Below the pieces are notes generated by a model. The model saw nothing but the letters and a program-made list of their open reading frames with translations. It did no database searches and was not told the DNA's origin. A stretch of 64,000 bases of DNA from positions 17,537,748 to 17,601,747 of the forward strand of contig NC_133530.1 in the NCBI RefSeq assembly GCF_048544455.1, given 5' to 3'. Positions 30,973-43,494 of this stretch are shown here, piece by piece. This stretch comes from Silene latifolia. Its lineage: Eukaryota; Streptophyta; Magnoliopsida; Caryophyllales; Caryophyllaceae. The position numbers and the translations under genes were made by a program. Positions within the stretch are counted from its first letter, which is position 1. Every line of letters begins with the position of its first letter.

Positions 30973-31142
30973 AAAATGAATGCTATGAGAGGTTGGCCTA
31001 CTATGGAATGAGTGTGAATCTCGTGAACTATGTCATTGACCATCTGCTTTAAGGCAATGCTACCGTATCTAAGAACTTAAACAATTGGTCAGACTTGCTA
31101 TATATCATGCCTTTAGTTGGAGCCTTTTTAGCTGATGCTTAC
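30973..31142 (+). pseudogene. NPF (NRT1/PTR) transporter exon fragment
   Basis: After an acceptor (TTTTATCAG, ending 30972) the frame gives NECYERLAYYGMSVNLVNYV, then IDHLL, a TAA, then GNATVSKNLNNWSDLLYIMP and LVGAFLADAY followed by TGA. This is the NPF family N-terminal signature (ExxERxAYYG in TM1, then GAFLADAY in TM2-3). The ExxER motif couples proton and substrate in intact proteins. The in-frame TAA and the TGA at 31143 kill it. A weak similarity to the next NPF segment may exist at about 32715-32790. Confidence 0.8.
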
Positions 31143-31783
31143 TGAGGGTAGCTTTTGGGTTATAGACAATGTCGAGAGGAGGGTGATAGGGAGGAAATCA
31201 GGGAAGAGGTAATGAGGAAACATAATAGAGGAAGGGGAAGCAGAGAGGGGACAGGGAGGCATGACATGGAGAGAGTGATAGAAGAATAAAGTAAAGGAGA
31301 CAACTGTAGTATCAAGAGAAAAAAAAACCAAACCCAACGTTTTAGAGAAACCAAGAGTGTTTTTTGCCTACTGTTCATTATGAATAGTGTCCTCTTTTAG
31401 CCACGAAGGCGAAGGGTGTTGTGCTTGTGCCCATGATTAATTAGTACATAGATAATTTTATAGAGTTCTAAGGTTATGCTGTATTAGAAATTAGAAATGG
31501 AATCGAGACATTGAATGTGAAAAAAGCTTATTGCTCTTTGTATATAGTCTTTTTGACAAACAATCTTGTAATTGCTCTCTTTTAAATTGGTTTTAGGACT
31601 ATATATAAAGCATTGTTAGATCCAAATCTATTTAGGATTTAGATTTTCCATGGATTGATTTTCAAACAGAGGAATCTGAACAAATGCATCACCCTTTAGT
31701 TATTTTTTTACAGAAGCAAACATTTCATACATTTTATGTAGTAAGAAACTACTGTCATCACACAGATATGGTGTTTTCTTATA
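31143..31783. other. Non-coding, with a purine-rich tract
   Basis: A G/A-rich stretch (about 31165-31290, AGGGAGGAAATCAGGGAAGAGG type) is followed by AT-rich DNA. No gene recognised. Confidence 0.5.
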
Positions 31784-32118
31784 CTCCCTCTTATTCATAA
31801 TAACTCTCCCCATTGGAGGTTGGCACGGGAATTAAGGGTGTTTGAATTAAATAAGCTAAAGTATTGTGGTAAGGTGAGATAATTGGAGAGAGGGAATGTA
31901 TTGACGTATTGTGGGGTATTATTGTGGGGTTAGGTGATTAAAATAAGTATTGTTGTGGAGTGAGTTGATTAAAATAAGATAAAGTATGGTATTGTGGGAT
32001 ATTGTTGTGGGGTGAGGTGATTAAAATAAGTATAACATTTTACTAAATAAGAAAAGGGGGAGAGTTATATGAATAGATGAAAAAAGAAATAGGGAGAGTT
32101 ATTATGAATAGGAGGGAG
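31784..32118. mobile_element. Stowaway-type MITE, 335 bp, complete
   Basis: Near-perfect inverted termini: CTCCCTCTTATTCATAATAA plus CTCTCCC at the left, and the complement of CTCCCTCCTATTCATAATAA plus CTCTCCC at the right. TA duplications lie at 31782-31783 and 32119-32120. The interior repeats GTATTGTGGGGTATTGTTGTGGGG-type phrases several times. It serves as the reference for the broken copy at 786-1650. Confidence 0.88.
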
Positions 32119-32120
32119 TA

Positions 32121-32551
32121 TATACTAATCCAGGATTACTCTATTAGTAACTGTGGTTAACTGCTTAGTTATTGCCTCATATTTTATTGTCATGTAAAAT
32201 GATTTCCGTCGATGCAAATTTCACTCTCTGTGATGAAGGTGAATGCATAGGAGGTATATTCTAACTTCTTAATGCAGTACAATGTTCAGGCTAATATCCA
32301 CAACATGTTTGTACATGTTTTTTTTTTTCTTTTTTTCCCCTTTGATTGTTATAGGCTTCTGTTTCTCAAGGAGAGTGTAATTGTGAGTTTGTGACTATCA
32401 TGTGGTCATGTATCAACTCTATGTCATTGTCCTATATTTGCTTGATGTCAATGTTGACCGGGTGTAAACCTAGGCTATGAGTACCACATCTCAATGACTT
32501 TACCAACTAAATACTAGCTCTTGCTATATCGCAATACTCAGTACTACTATA
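32121..32551. other. AT-rich non-coding stretch
   Basis: Contains a T/C homopolymer-like run near 32318-32341 and a short phrase (CTATGAGTACCACATCTCAATG) similar to 29385-29405. No gene recognised. Confidence 0.5.
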
Positions 32552-33661
32552 TCTTATATATTAAGAAATTAGTGCTTATATTGTTTGTTTATTATCTATC
32601 TATCTATAGTTATGTGCTGATTTTTTGTGTTCTCATATCTGGTAGCAGGATATTACTATGAAGATCTTAAATTTTTCTTGGCAAGAATCATGTACTATGT
32701 GTGTTCTTTCTGCAAGTGATTCAATAGCAAATGTGCCTCTTCGCCGGCCAAACTGCCTGGAGGGCACTCTTTGTCAAAAAAGCAGGATCCAGGAATCTCA
32801 AAGGTTGATATTTTTCATATCTATGGAAATATCTCTCTTCATTGTATTCTATCTCCCAACTATCCAAGAAAAAAACTGAAAGGAAAAGCTATCACTACCT
32901 AGGAACTCAATGCCTGCCAGGCATTGTAAAGTTTCATTTTTTCCACCAATCTTTGGTAACTTAAATGAGGTGGTTAAAATTTGATCTGGATTGTTATTTG
33001 ATTTGATCATGATCTAATTTATGTTATTTTAACGTTGTTAGTGTGTGGCCAGAGTTTAATTTTTGATTTGTTTATTAGGTGGGTACTTTAGGGAATTGGT
33101 ACAGTGCCTCTAATTTGCTTCTTGATCAAATATTAGGTCACATGTTTTACTTCATCTATCATTTTGTACAAGTTAATAACTTAGTTAACATTTCACTTGT
33201 AAGACAAATAAAATTGTTTGTTTACTAGCCTACCAATCATGCTTGTGTTTCCATGATTGTGCCATGTCACAACATTTTACGTATGCTAATGACCATTAAC
33301 ATAAGGCTAAAATATGTGGTCTCCGCTCACTTGTGAAACAGAAAATTAAAATGTTAAATGCATGCTATAATAACATCACCAACAAAATAATCTTTTATAA
33401 TGTGGTTTAGCCCTATGCTGTGTCAATATATTGCCAATTCCTAACTACACACTCATGTTCATGATTGACCTTCAATTAGTTGCTAAGCCAACGATAAAAT
33501 TTATCTTGAACAAATTAAACTACAATGAGCAAATAGCACTTTGTGAATAAAAGTAATATCTTGGGGTACTGCGTCCGAAGTGGCGGTACGACTATATGAT
33601 AAAATGAAAGCAAAGTAACGATCGAATTTACGCATTCCACGTAACAATTGTATAATATATA

Positions 33662-35182
33662 TGTTGGGTTCCTTATGTTGATGATAACATGCCCACTTGA
33701 TTTGTGTATTCTTAGTTTACCTTTTCAGGATTAATGATGTAATCAAGCTTGGATTAAGAAGTGTTGAAGTTGTTAATCATCCATTGTAATAAGTCAAGTG
33801 TCATCTAATGTACAAGCAAGAAAGTAGAGTATATTAGAGTAATAGAAAAATTGATCCAGCATTCGTTGCTTTCACACGCAAACAATTTGTTTGGATTATG
33901 CCACAACTCGAGAAACTTGAAGTCCCTTTTATCTTTCAAAAGCTTTCACGTGATTATCATTTTTCAAAGATAAAAATCAGATTTTTATTAAGGAGGTAGT
34001 AGTCTTTAAAGAGTGGTTTGAATTATTTCAAAATGTTTCCTCTTTATGCAAATTCAATCCTTTGGTCTTTAAGAAAAGAAGAAATGCTTTTTGCCATATT
34101 TGTGTTTACTTGTCATCATGTGACTTGTCTCACATCCTTTGTTTTCTGATTTTGCATGAGCATTTAAGGTTATCCTTCAAACCTTCTTTCTCTTTTCTTA
34201 CCTTTGCAAAAGACCCCTTTTTGGTGCAAGTGTTGGGTGGTTGCAAATGGTCTTCACATGTGAGGTCTTTGACCCTTCAAAACCCTAGCAACCCCTTCAC
34301 TCACCTCCTCTATATAAACCGTGTGCCTCCTTCATAAATCCCTAAGACTTTCTGAATTAATTCTTTCATGTTTTGCAAAGTGTTTTTAAAGATTAAAAAA
34401 TCGTGTCTTTTGCAAAATCCTTTTAAAAGTCTTCAAGTGTCTTTCAGTTTCTACAGTCGTGGCTACTGTTGCTTTTCTATACTAAACTCTCTTGCTTAAA
34501 AGTGTTGATCTTGTAAAAGTTGTCCACCTCTATTCTTTGTTAAGAATGTGTTAGTGGAAACTTGATCCTTTACATTTTAAGTGTGTTAGAAGAGTTTAGG
34601 ACGGAGTAGTCTTTTACTCTTAACAACCGGAGTAGGTTGTGAGTTGGCAATCAGAGTAGATTGCGAGTTAGCTTGTCATAAGAACGGAGTAGTTCTTGCA
34701 CTAGCTTTGCAACCGGAGTAGGTTGGCGTCTTTTATTACAAGGGTCTTTTAGTTGTCGGAGTAGATCACTAAAGGAAAGTAATAAAATGGTAGATTGGAC
34801 GTAGGCACTTTAGTATTTGCCGAACCAATTCAAAAACTCGTGTTCATTGTTTATCTCTTTAATTCCGCTGCCTTTTTACTTTGCTTGTTTGTTTTGTTTC
34901 GCTCAAACTCAGAAGCAACAGTTCATCATACTGTCGTATTTGGTCTGCAGTAATACTCCACAAACTGAGACAAATAGATACAGTCAGAACGATTGTTGCT
35001 TTCATACTTCAGCAAACATTCATCGTGATACTTGTTCAATCTTTCAATATTATTCAAAGTATCATCTAATCTTTTTGTTTACTTAACTTACTTTAATCCA
35101 ATAAAGTTGAAGTTAAAATTTTTAAAAGAGTACCTAATTCACCCCCTCCCCCTCTTAGGTACTTGAATCCATAAACTCAACA
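33662..35182 (+). repeat. 5' LTR of the SIRE element
   Basis: From TGTTGGGTTCCTTATG to AAACTCAACA. TATATAAA at 34311-34318 is the likely promoter. A run of GGAGTAG-containing phrases lies at 34600-34770. It differs from the 3' LTR mainly at 33846-33895, 34858-34868 and 34910-34960. Confidence 0.93.
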
Positions 35183-35245
35183 ATTGGTATCAGAGCCTCG
35201 TGCTCTTGATAGAGGCTAATCCCCTTAGAGTTTGATTCGTGGGTA

Positions 35246-37598
35246 ATGGATTCCGAGAAACACTCCAAGATCCCGGTCTTTACCGGTTCGAATTTTGGAT
35301 GGTGGAAACTCAAAATGGAACATTACATCAAAAGTATCGATTATCAATGTTGGAACATCATCCAAAATGGACCTCTTGCCATTGAGGAAACCGATATTCT
35401 TAACGGTTTCACCAAGACAAAAGAGGAAAGAAATTACAATGAGAACGACTTCAAGCTTGCCGAAAAGAATTCCAAAGCAATGTCGATTCTTCAACGTTGT
35501 GTTGGTGAGGGGGAAGTTAGTCGAATCTCCGGGTGTCCTACGGCAAAATCTATTTGGGATTCCCTTGTACTTGCATATGAAGGGACGTCCCAAGTAAGAA
35601 AACACCGTATTGACCTTCTCATGCAACAATATGAAATGTTTAGAATGTCAAAAGACGAGTCTTTAAATAGTTTCTCTTCTCGGTTTTCTTGTATTATTAA
35701 TGAGCTTCAAAGTCTAGGAAGGAATTTCGAGTCCGAGGACATCATTCGAAAAATCCTTCGTAGTCTAACTCCTAAATGGCAACCTAAAGTCACCGCCATA
35801 GAGGAAGCCAAAGACTTGTCAACCCTATCTCTTCATGAACTAATGAGATCACTAATGGCTCACGAGTTTAATCTCGATAAGCATTCTAGTGAGTCATCAA
35901 AGGGAAAGAGTCTCGCCCTCACATCTTCTCCAAGTGATGAAGAAGATGAGGAGGAAGACGAGTTTGCTATGTTCACAAGGAACTTAGCCGGGTTGGTCAA
36001 TGGACAAGGTAACAAAAGGTTCACTAATAATTACTCGAAAAAACGCTTTCCTAAGAAACGACCTACCTCCACCGTGGGATGCTTTAAATGTGGTGATAAA
36101 ACTCATCAAATTAAAGAATGTCCAAGTGGGAAGAAATCAAATCTAAGGAAAGAAGAGAAAAGGTTAAAAAGGACTATAAACATAGAGTCATGAGTGCTAT
36201 TTGGGGAATGTCCGACTCCGAGGAAGATGAGGAACTCATCGAGGAGGAACTTGAGGCTAAAATGTGTCTTGCAAATCATGATAAAGAAAAAGTCTCAAAA
36301 ACCTCAAAAATTGAACACTTAAGATGCCTCATGGCTAACCCCGACGATTCCGACTCCGATTCCGACAACGAGGTAAATCATCTAAAGGCCAAGGCTAGAA
36401 CTTACTCCAAAGAAAAAGTATGTAAGCTTCTTGATCAACTTTTTGATAAGTGTCGGTCTCAAACTAACAAGCTTGATATAATGCAAAATGAGATTGAGGA
36501 AATTGCTCAAGAGAACTTTAATCTGAAAAACGAGCTAAAAGCAACAGACTGCGTCACTGTCACATCTGAAGCATATAATGAAGTTAAAAGAGTCAACAAG
36601 TTAAACAAACATTTGACTAAAGAACTAGAGCGTCTTAGGTCGACACCCACGGACGTCTCTGACCTTGAAAATGTCAACACTACCTTGGTGATGCAAGTTT
36701 CCTCACTAACCAAGGAACGTGATGATCTTTTGAAGGTCAAAGACGATCTTGAAAATGAGATCTATGACCTTGTAGTTGAAGTTGTAGACTTAAGAGAAAC
36801 AGTCTCTAAGACTGTTGCTTCTGACCACGACTTAGACAAGTTTAAAAGAAAAGGTGAATGGTTGGAAAATGAAAATGAGTGTCTCAAAAGTGAGGTTGTT
36901 TGTCTCAAGAATGAAATAGAAGATCTCCATGATAGGCTTACTTTATTTCAAAAAGGTATGCCCGAATGTAGCACTTCTAGGTCTTCTCCTCACCTTAGAT
37001 CCGATGAAGTCGTTGATCTAAACAATAGACTTGACAAGATGACATGTAAATATGAAGAGTCCAAAGAAAAAATCATATATCTCGTGTCTAAGCTCAACAA
37101 CCACACCCATGACTTCATTGTTGAGAAAAGATTGTCCATAGAAAGTGACAACGATGATGAACTTAAAAGAGAAAAAGAAAAGAATTTGCATCTTCTTTCA
37201 CGTGTCCATGACTTGACCAATGAACTTGTTAATGCTAAGAACATCACTGAAAAATGGGAAGGAAGTCAAACCGTGCTAAACTTCCTCACGAATCAAACCG
37301 AGAAATGTGAGAAATCCCATTTGGTTTGGGGTTCAAATGGAACAGTCAGACTGACTGTTGTATCCAGAAGCCCAAAAACGATTTTAGAGGAAGGAAGTAT
37401 GTAGGTCTTCCCGAATATATCATTTGCAATTATTGTGGTGACAATGGTCATGTTTTTAATGGTTGTACAAAACGATTTGATGACATTGACAAGAACACCA
37501 AAGCATTAAATGAAATGAACATTAAGAAAGACACCACAAGTTATGTTGATCACAAAAAGGGACCCAAATTCATTTGGGTTCCTAAACTCAAAAACTAA
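35246..37598 (+). pseudogene. SIRE gag
   Basis: Starts at ATG 35246 (MDSEKHSKIPVFTGSNFGWW), the typical Copia gag head, and includes the UBN2-like core (FRMSKDESLNSFSSRFSCII) and a CCHC knuckle CFKCGDKTHQIKEC at about 36081-36122. A one-base shift near 36123 leads into a long charged coiled coil (to 37404). Another shift near 37370 leads to a second knuckle (CNYCGDNGHVFNGC) and the end at TAA 37596-37598. The extended coiled coil and doubled knuckle are normal in SIRE gags. Both breaks are single-base. Confidence 0.85.
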
Positions 37599-37611
37599 TC
37601 TTGTGTAGGGC

Positions 37612-40600
37612 TTGGTGAGAGGCGGCCGCAATTGGTACTTGGATAGTGGATGCTCTCGTCACATGACGGGTGATAGAAGCCAATTCCTCTCACTTAAAGC
37701 GTATGATGGTGGCACGGTAAGGTTTGGTGACAACAAGAAAGGTGAAGTAATTGGTATTGGAAAAGTTGGTAAGTCATCCTTACTTTGTGTCGACAATGTG
37801 CGGCTTGTCAAAGGTTTGAAACATAATCTCCTTAGTATTTCTCAACTTTGTGATAAGAGTAATGTGGTTGAATTTCATGCTAATATGTGTCGAATTTTTG
37901 ATGCCACCACTAATGAACTAATACTCGAAGGAAGACGTGTCAAAGATGTTTACTTAACTAATTTGAACACTCTATCCGGTCACACCATGTCTTGCATGAG
38001 TGTAATGAACAATGATCCTTGGTTATGGCATAAAAGGTTTGGTCATGTTAGTACAAAAACTCTTAATACCCTTAAAAGACTTGATTTGGTTGAAGGCATT
38101 CCTAATATAAAATTTGAAATTGATAAAGTATGTGATGAATGTGCTAGAGGTAAACATGTTAAAAGTTCCTTCAAATCCAAAAGAATTATGAGTACATCTC
38201 AACCTTTGCAACTTTTACATATCGACTTGTGTGGACCAATGAGAACTAGAAGTAGAGGTGGTAGTCGTTATGTGTGTGTCATTGTTGATGATTACTCTAG
38301 GTTTGTTTGGGCACTCTTCCTAAGCTCTAAGGATGAGACATTTGATGAGTTTCTAATTTGGTTAAAGAAGATTCAAAATAAACTTGGTTTAAAACTTGTT
38401 TCAATGAGAACCGATCATGGAACCGAATTCGAAAACTCATCATTTGGTGCTTATTGTGATGACAATGGTGTAGACCATAACTTCTCGGCTCCTAGAACCC
38501 CACAACAAAATGGTGTGGTTGAAAGGATGAATAGAACCCTTGAAGGAATGGCTAGAACAATGTTATTAACTAGTAAGTTGCCTAAGAACTTTTTTAGAAG
38601 CGGTAAATACCGCTTGCTACATTTATAATCGTGTCATGATAAGGAGTATTTTAAATAAAACTCCCTATGAATCATTACGTGGAAGAAAACCCAATATTTC
38701 ATATTTTAGATGTTTTGGAAGCAAATGTTTTGTTCACAACAATGGTAAAAACAATTTGGGTAAGTTCGATCCACGAAGTGATGAAGGAGTATTTATTGGG
38801 TACTCCGATCATAGCAAGGCCTATAAAGTTTACAATAAACGAACCTTGTTAATTGAAGAAAGCATCCATGTCATTTTTGATGAATCTAGTGTGCTTGGAC
38901 AGGTACAAAACATGGATGATGATGATGAGGATGAGGATGATGAATTTGAGATTGGTCTTGTTCGAAAAGACTTCGTGTTCACGGATGAAGAAGCTCCCAG
39001 CACTGAATTGCAACAGACACAGAGACTGTCACCTTCAAAGGAGAGCAGCAACTCAGGGGGAACACGTAGTACTTCTGATTCCTCCCTGGAAGCAACAGAC
39101 CCAACGACTGTTGCCTCCACCTCCAGAACTGAAGTAACCCAAAACAGTGAGGATGAAGAACCTTCCAGGCCAATAGCAACAGTCACTGTGACTGATGATG
39201 TTGAGGGGGAACAAGAAACCATTGTTCCAAAGAAGTGGAAACATCAAAGCTCTCATCCACTCTCCAATCTCACAAGTGATCTTAACTCGGGAATTCGAAC
39301 AAGATCATCCGTCAACCATCTCGCTCACCTCAATGAGTATTGTGCCCATAATGCCTTCCTATCTCAAATTGAGCCTTCAAATGTAACAGTCGCCTTGACT
39401 GATGCAGATTGGGTGCTTGCCATGCAAGATGAGCTCAATCAATTCAAAAGAAATGAGGTATGGCACCTAGTCCCTAGACCGCCTAATCGTACCGTCATTG
39501 GTACTAGGTGGGTCTTTCGCAACAAGCTTGATGACTCGGGAGAAATCGTAAGGAACAAGGCTAGACTAGTGGTGCAAGGTTATAACCAACAAGAGGGTAT
39601 TGATTACGATGAAACCTATGCACCGGTAGCTAGACTTGAGGCCATACGATTGCTTATAGCTTTTGCGGCTCACAAAGGCATTAAACTCTTCCAAATGGAT
39701 GTCAAAACCGCTTTCTTAAATGGATATTTGGAAGAAGATGTCTTTGTAGAGCAACCACCGGTTTTGAGAACAATGACTTGCCTAACCATGTTTTCAAATT
39801 AGACAAAGCTCTTTATGGTTTAAAACAAGCACCAAGATGTTGGTATGATAGATTGTCTAAATTTCTTATTGAAAATGGTTTTAAAAGAGGCTCCGTTGAC
39901 AAAACATTGTTCTTGAAGCAACGATCAGATTTAACTGTTGGTTGTACAAGTATATGTTGATGACATTATATTTGGTGCAACAAATGAACTCCTTTACTTA
40001 TACTTTTCGGAACTAATGAAATCGGAGTTTGAAATGAGCATGATGGGTGAGCTAGGATTTTTCCTTGGGCTCCAAATTAAGCAATCAAAGGATGGAATCA
40101 TGATCCATCAACAAAAGTACATCAAAGAAATGCTTAAGAAATTTGGGATGACTAATGGTAAGCCTCATGATACACCTATGGTAGCCGGGTCCAAATTGGA
40201 CAAAGATGAACTCGGTAAGAATGTTAGTGATAAGGTGTATAGAGGTATGATAGGCTCACTTCTTTACTTGACCGCAAGTCGTCCCGACATTCTCTTTAGT
40301 GTTTGTTTATGCGCTAGGTTCCAAGCAAATCCGAAAGAATCACATTTCAAAGCCGTTAAACGAATTCTTCGGTATTTGATTGGAACACAAAATCTTTACC
40401 TTTGGTACCCCTTATATTGTCCTTTTGATCTTATAGGCTTTTCGGATGCGGACTATGCGGGGTGCACGGTGGATAGAAAGAGTACCTCCGGAATTGCAAC
40501 GTTCTTGGGTCCTTGCTTGACTTCTTGGGCCTCAAAGAAACAAAACACGGTAGCTCTTTCTACGGCCGAAAGTGAGTACGTTAGTGCGGCACATTGTTGT

Positions 40601-40894
40601 TCTCAACTCCTTTGGGTAAAACAACAACTCTTGGATTTTGGTATTATTTTTGACTCCATTCCTTTAATGTGTGATAATACGAGTGCAATAAATATTTCCA
40701 AAAATCCTATTCAACACTCTAAAACTAAGCATATTGATATTCGTCACCATTTTATTCGTGATCATGTGGAAAAAGGACATATTAAACTTATCTTTTGCAA
40801 GACCGAAAATCAAATTGCCGATATTTTTACTAAGCCACTTGCAAGAGAACATTTTGAGAAATTTAGACTTGAAATTGGGTTAATTAATAGCTTG
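37612..40894 (+). pseudogene. SIRE pol: protease, integrase, RT, RNase H
   Basis: Protease: NWYLDSGCSRHMTGD. Integrase: zinc motif (WHKRFGHV, then CDECARGKH), core Asp in HIDLCGPM, Asp in RTDHGTEFEN, Glu in [69 protein letters not shown], then the YVDDIIFG active site near 39953. RNase H: FSDADYAGCTVDRKSTSG, STAESEYVSAAHCCSQL. It ends at TGA 40895-40897. Frame breaks lie near 38590-38600, 39762 (a G-run one base short) and 39925-39945. Gag and pol are in different frames around 37598-37612, where SIRE elements usually have a recoded stop. Confidence 0.88.
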
Positions 40895-41252
40895 TGATTT
40901 TTAGTGTGAGTATTACAAAATTCCTTAATTGATTAAATTAAATTTGGATATATGTTATCAAGTGTTCTAAGTGCATTGACATCATGTTTGGACCAAAATT
41001 GACACCGTATTTGTGAGTCGGTAATCACTCAACCTCATATCTAAATTTACGTTTATTATATGCTACCTTGCGTTTTTATTTCGAGTAATTGAATTTGTTT
41101 AAGTCGGGCCAACTACCTCTCCTACTTCATTTAATGGGCCATTAAACTCAACAACCCATCACCTACAACTACCCGTCCAAACCACCCAAACCCAATTACT
41201 CTCTCATCTTCCAAATCCACTAACCCCCTCATATCACCTACCTTAACCCACA

Positions 41253-42956
41253 ATGGTAAAAACCTCCTTTAACACACCAATACCCACCAAACCCACAAAA
41301 ATTACCTCCCCTGTCACATCAAAACCGCCCACATCATCAACTCCAACCATGCCTCCTGTCAAAGCATCTTACGCCTTTCCTCCACAAACATCAAACACGA
41401 CTTCGACAAACCCAGATCCACCTAGCCCTCAACCATCACCAAAACCCACTGACCCTCCATCATCCGACGACATACCCATCTCCACAATGGTAGGACGACG
41501 CACTCGTGGTGGTCGGAAGAAAAGCTCCACGGTTCCGAGCTCCTCCTCTGAACCGGTTACTGTTTTGGTTGAAGATGTTGAAGATGAAACTGAATTTGAT
41601 TTGAACGAAAATCCATCGAAGTCCGGCGAGCCTGACTCGACTCCGGCGAAAAAGAACAACAAAAGAAAAGAAAAAGCCTCCTCCTCTCAATTACCCCCAA
41701 TCTCCGAAAATGTTGAACAAAGTAACATTGACAATCCCATTGATGATATCCCAATTGAAAATCCGAATGAACCTACCCAGAAAAAATCGAAACCTTCAAA
41801 GAAAAAGCTTGTCTACCTTGCTCCTTCTGATCCGGTCTCTCTTACCTCGAAGTGGGATCTAGCCATTGTTTGGGCTCACCTTGAGAGTCTCGACCTTCCT
41901 ACCTCTATTTACAAAAACTGTGAAAGGTTGATGAACATCAAAGCAATTCACTCTCCTCGGGTGTATAATCAAAACTGGTTCGAGCCGCCGGCTTTCCACT
42001 CTGTCCGTGACATGGTTTTAGCTCAAGGTTGGGAGAAGTTGTTGGAAATGCGTGAGCCGGTATTTGTGAGCGAAGTGATTCAGTTCTTTGCAACGGTACG
42101 GGTTGATAAATCTGGTGAATTTGTTACAGCTAAGGTGAACGGTAAGCCTCTAAAACTTACTCAATCTGATTTCGCTACTGCTCTTAATATTCCAGTCGGA
42201 GGATACGACAAACTTCCCTCTGAAACTTGGGTAGCCTTACCATATGCCTCCCCTCTTAGCATTGCTCAAACCGTTTGTCCCAAAACTGTCTCCCCCGGAC
42301 CCGTGAGCAACACCCAAATCCCTCCTCCTCTTCGAATTGTTTTCAATATGCTTTGTAGGTCAATTTACCCTTCGGGTGATAGAGGAAAACTCACCATTGC
42401 CTTACAATATTTAATCTATCACATTGCTACCCATAAGAAGGTGAACCTAGTTGGGCTAATGTTTAAACGTTTTAATCTTATCTCGACCAAGCTTCGTCGA
42501 CCTTCTTCTAGCTTGATTCATTTACCCTATGGAATGTGGTTATCGGTTGTGCTCAAGGCACACGGGGTTTTAGTGAATACTAGCTTGGGTTCGTTGGATA
42601 TGTGTGATACCATGAGTGATGGGCAAATGGGGAAGATGTTGCTCAAAATTGAGAATGATGAGTTAATTGCTGTGAAAATTAAGAAGGACCCGGAAGTTGG
42701 GTCATCTAGTCAAGGGAACACGGGTAATATGCGGGATGTGCTTAATGCCGTGGCTGAGTTAGGTGCGTGGATTAGGGAAGATGCTCGCCAAAAGGACTTG
42801 GCTATTTCAGCTCTTGCTTCTTCTTTGGACCTCATCCGTGGTGAGGTGGATATTATTTCCACCCTTGTGTCAACAAAAGAGGTTGGTGAAGATGCTAATA
42901 TGGATGATGATCCGTTGGGTAGTGGCTCGGATGGTGAACAAGCCTCCTCTCCTTAG
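41253..42956 (+). CDS. SIRE env-like / 'putative plant transposon protein' ORF
   Basis: An intact 567-codon ORF, 356 bases after pol. The N-terminus is Pro/Ser/Thr-rich and basic (GRRTRGGRKKSS). A Lys-rich stretch (about residues 130-190) is followed by a globular domain: VSLTSKWDLAIVWAHLESLD, FEPPAFHSVRDMVLAQGWEK, VSEVIQFFATVRVD, LTQSDFATALNIPVGGYD, FNMLCRSIYPSGDRGKLTIA. An acidic tail ends the protein. The globular part resembles the 'putative plant transposon protein' family found in SIRE third ORFs. I see no convincing signal peptide or transmembrane helix, so an envelope role is doubtful. It is unbroken while pol has several breaks. Confidence 0.85.
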   Translation: MVKTSFNTPIPTKPTKITSPVTSKPPTSSTPTMPPVKASYAFPPQTSNTTSTNPDPPSPQPSPKPTDPPSSDDIPISTMVGRRTRGGRKKSSTVPSSSSEPVTVLVEDVEDETEFDLNENPSKSGEPDSTPAKKNNKRKEKASSSQLPPISENVEQSNIDNPIDDIPIENPNEPTQKKSKPSKKKLVYLAPSDPVSLTSKWDLAIVWAHLESLDLPTSIYKNCERLMNIKAIHSPRVYNQNWFEPPAFHSVRDMVLAQGWEKLLEMREPVFVSEVIQFFATVRVDKSGEFVTAKVNGKPLKLTQSDFATALNIPVGGYDKLPSETWVALPYASPLSIAQTVCPKTVSPGPVSNTQIPPPLRIVFNMLCRSIYPSGDRGKLTIALQYLIYHIATHKKVNLVGLMFKRFNLISTKLRRPSSSLIHLPYGMWLSVVLKAHGVLVNTSLGSLDMCDTMSDGQMGKMLLKIENDELIAVKIKKDPEVGSSSQGNTGNMRDVLNAVAELGAWIREDARQKDLAISALASSLDLIRGEVDIISTLVSTKEVGEDANMDDDPLGSGSDGEQASSP

Positions 42957-43494
42957 CCTTTCCAATTCCTCTCGGCCTATTTATCCTTACCCGTACCCCC
43001 TTATTTTGTTCCACCTTGGTTGTGCCTTTCTAAGACTTATTTTATTGCTTGTTATTTTGAACAATTGGTGGTGTACTTTAAACTCTCTTTAGCTATGTTG
43101 AACCTTGATTAGCCTTTGCCTAATCTTTGTTTATGTTGACCTTGTTACCTTGTCACATCTACATGTGTCTTTTTGTGCTTTCTTATGAAAAATCTGCACT
43201 CTAATGCTTGTGACATCCCTATCCTTTTGATGATGTCAAGAGGGGGAAAAGGTAAACTCATGCTTTAAAATCTCCTTGCTTATTGATTAAACTAATGGCT
43301 TGTCTAACCTTCTTAGCTTGATTCTTGTTTGGGGCAATGTAAAATTGTCATGATAGTTTGATTCTAGATTTTGCCCTTGGTAAGGTAATATTGTCCCTTC
43401 TCTATCATTTGATCTTGCTTGCTAAAATCTTGAATTAAGGTGTTTACATTGCTTATACATTCGTTTGGGGCTTGTCATCATCAAAGGGGGAATT
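42957..43494 (+). other. SIRE 3' untranslated region
   Basis: T-rich, with two related purine tracts: GATGTCAAGAGGGGGAAAAGG near 43231-43251 and CATCATCAAAGGGGGAATT just before the LTR. The second is the plus-strand primer; the first may be an auxiliary tract. Confidence 0.6.

Noticed and set aside
32658..32879. 73-codon frame as a further NPF exon
   Set aside because: Only a loose resemblance around RRPNCLEGTLCQ; too weak to call alone.
37619..37630. GCGGCCGC as possible vector or linker contamination
   Set aside because: It falls in frame within normal SIRE pol sequence (RGGRNWYLDSG), with homologous sequence continuing on both sides.
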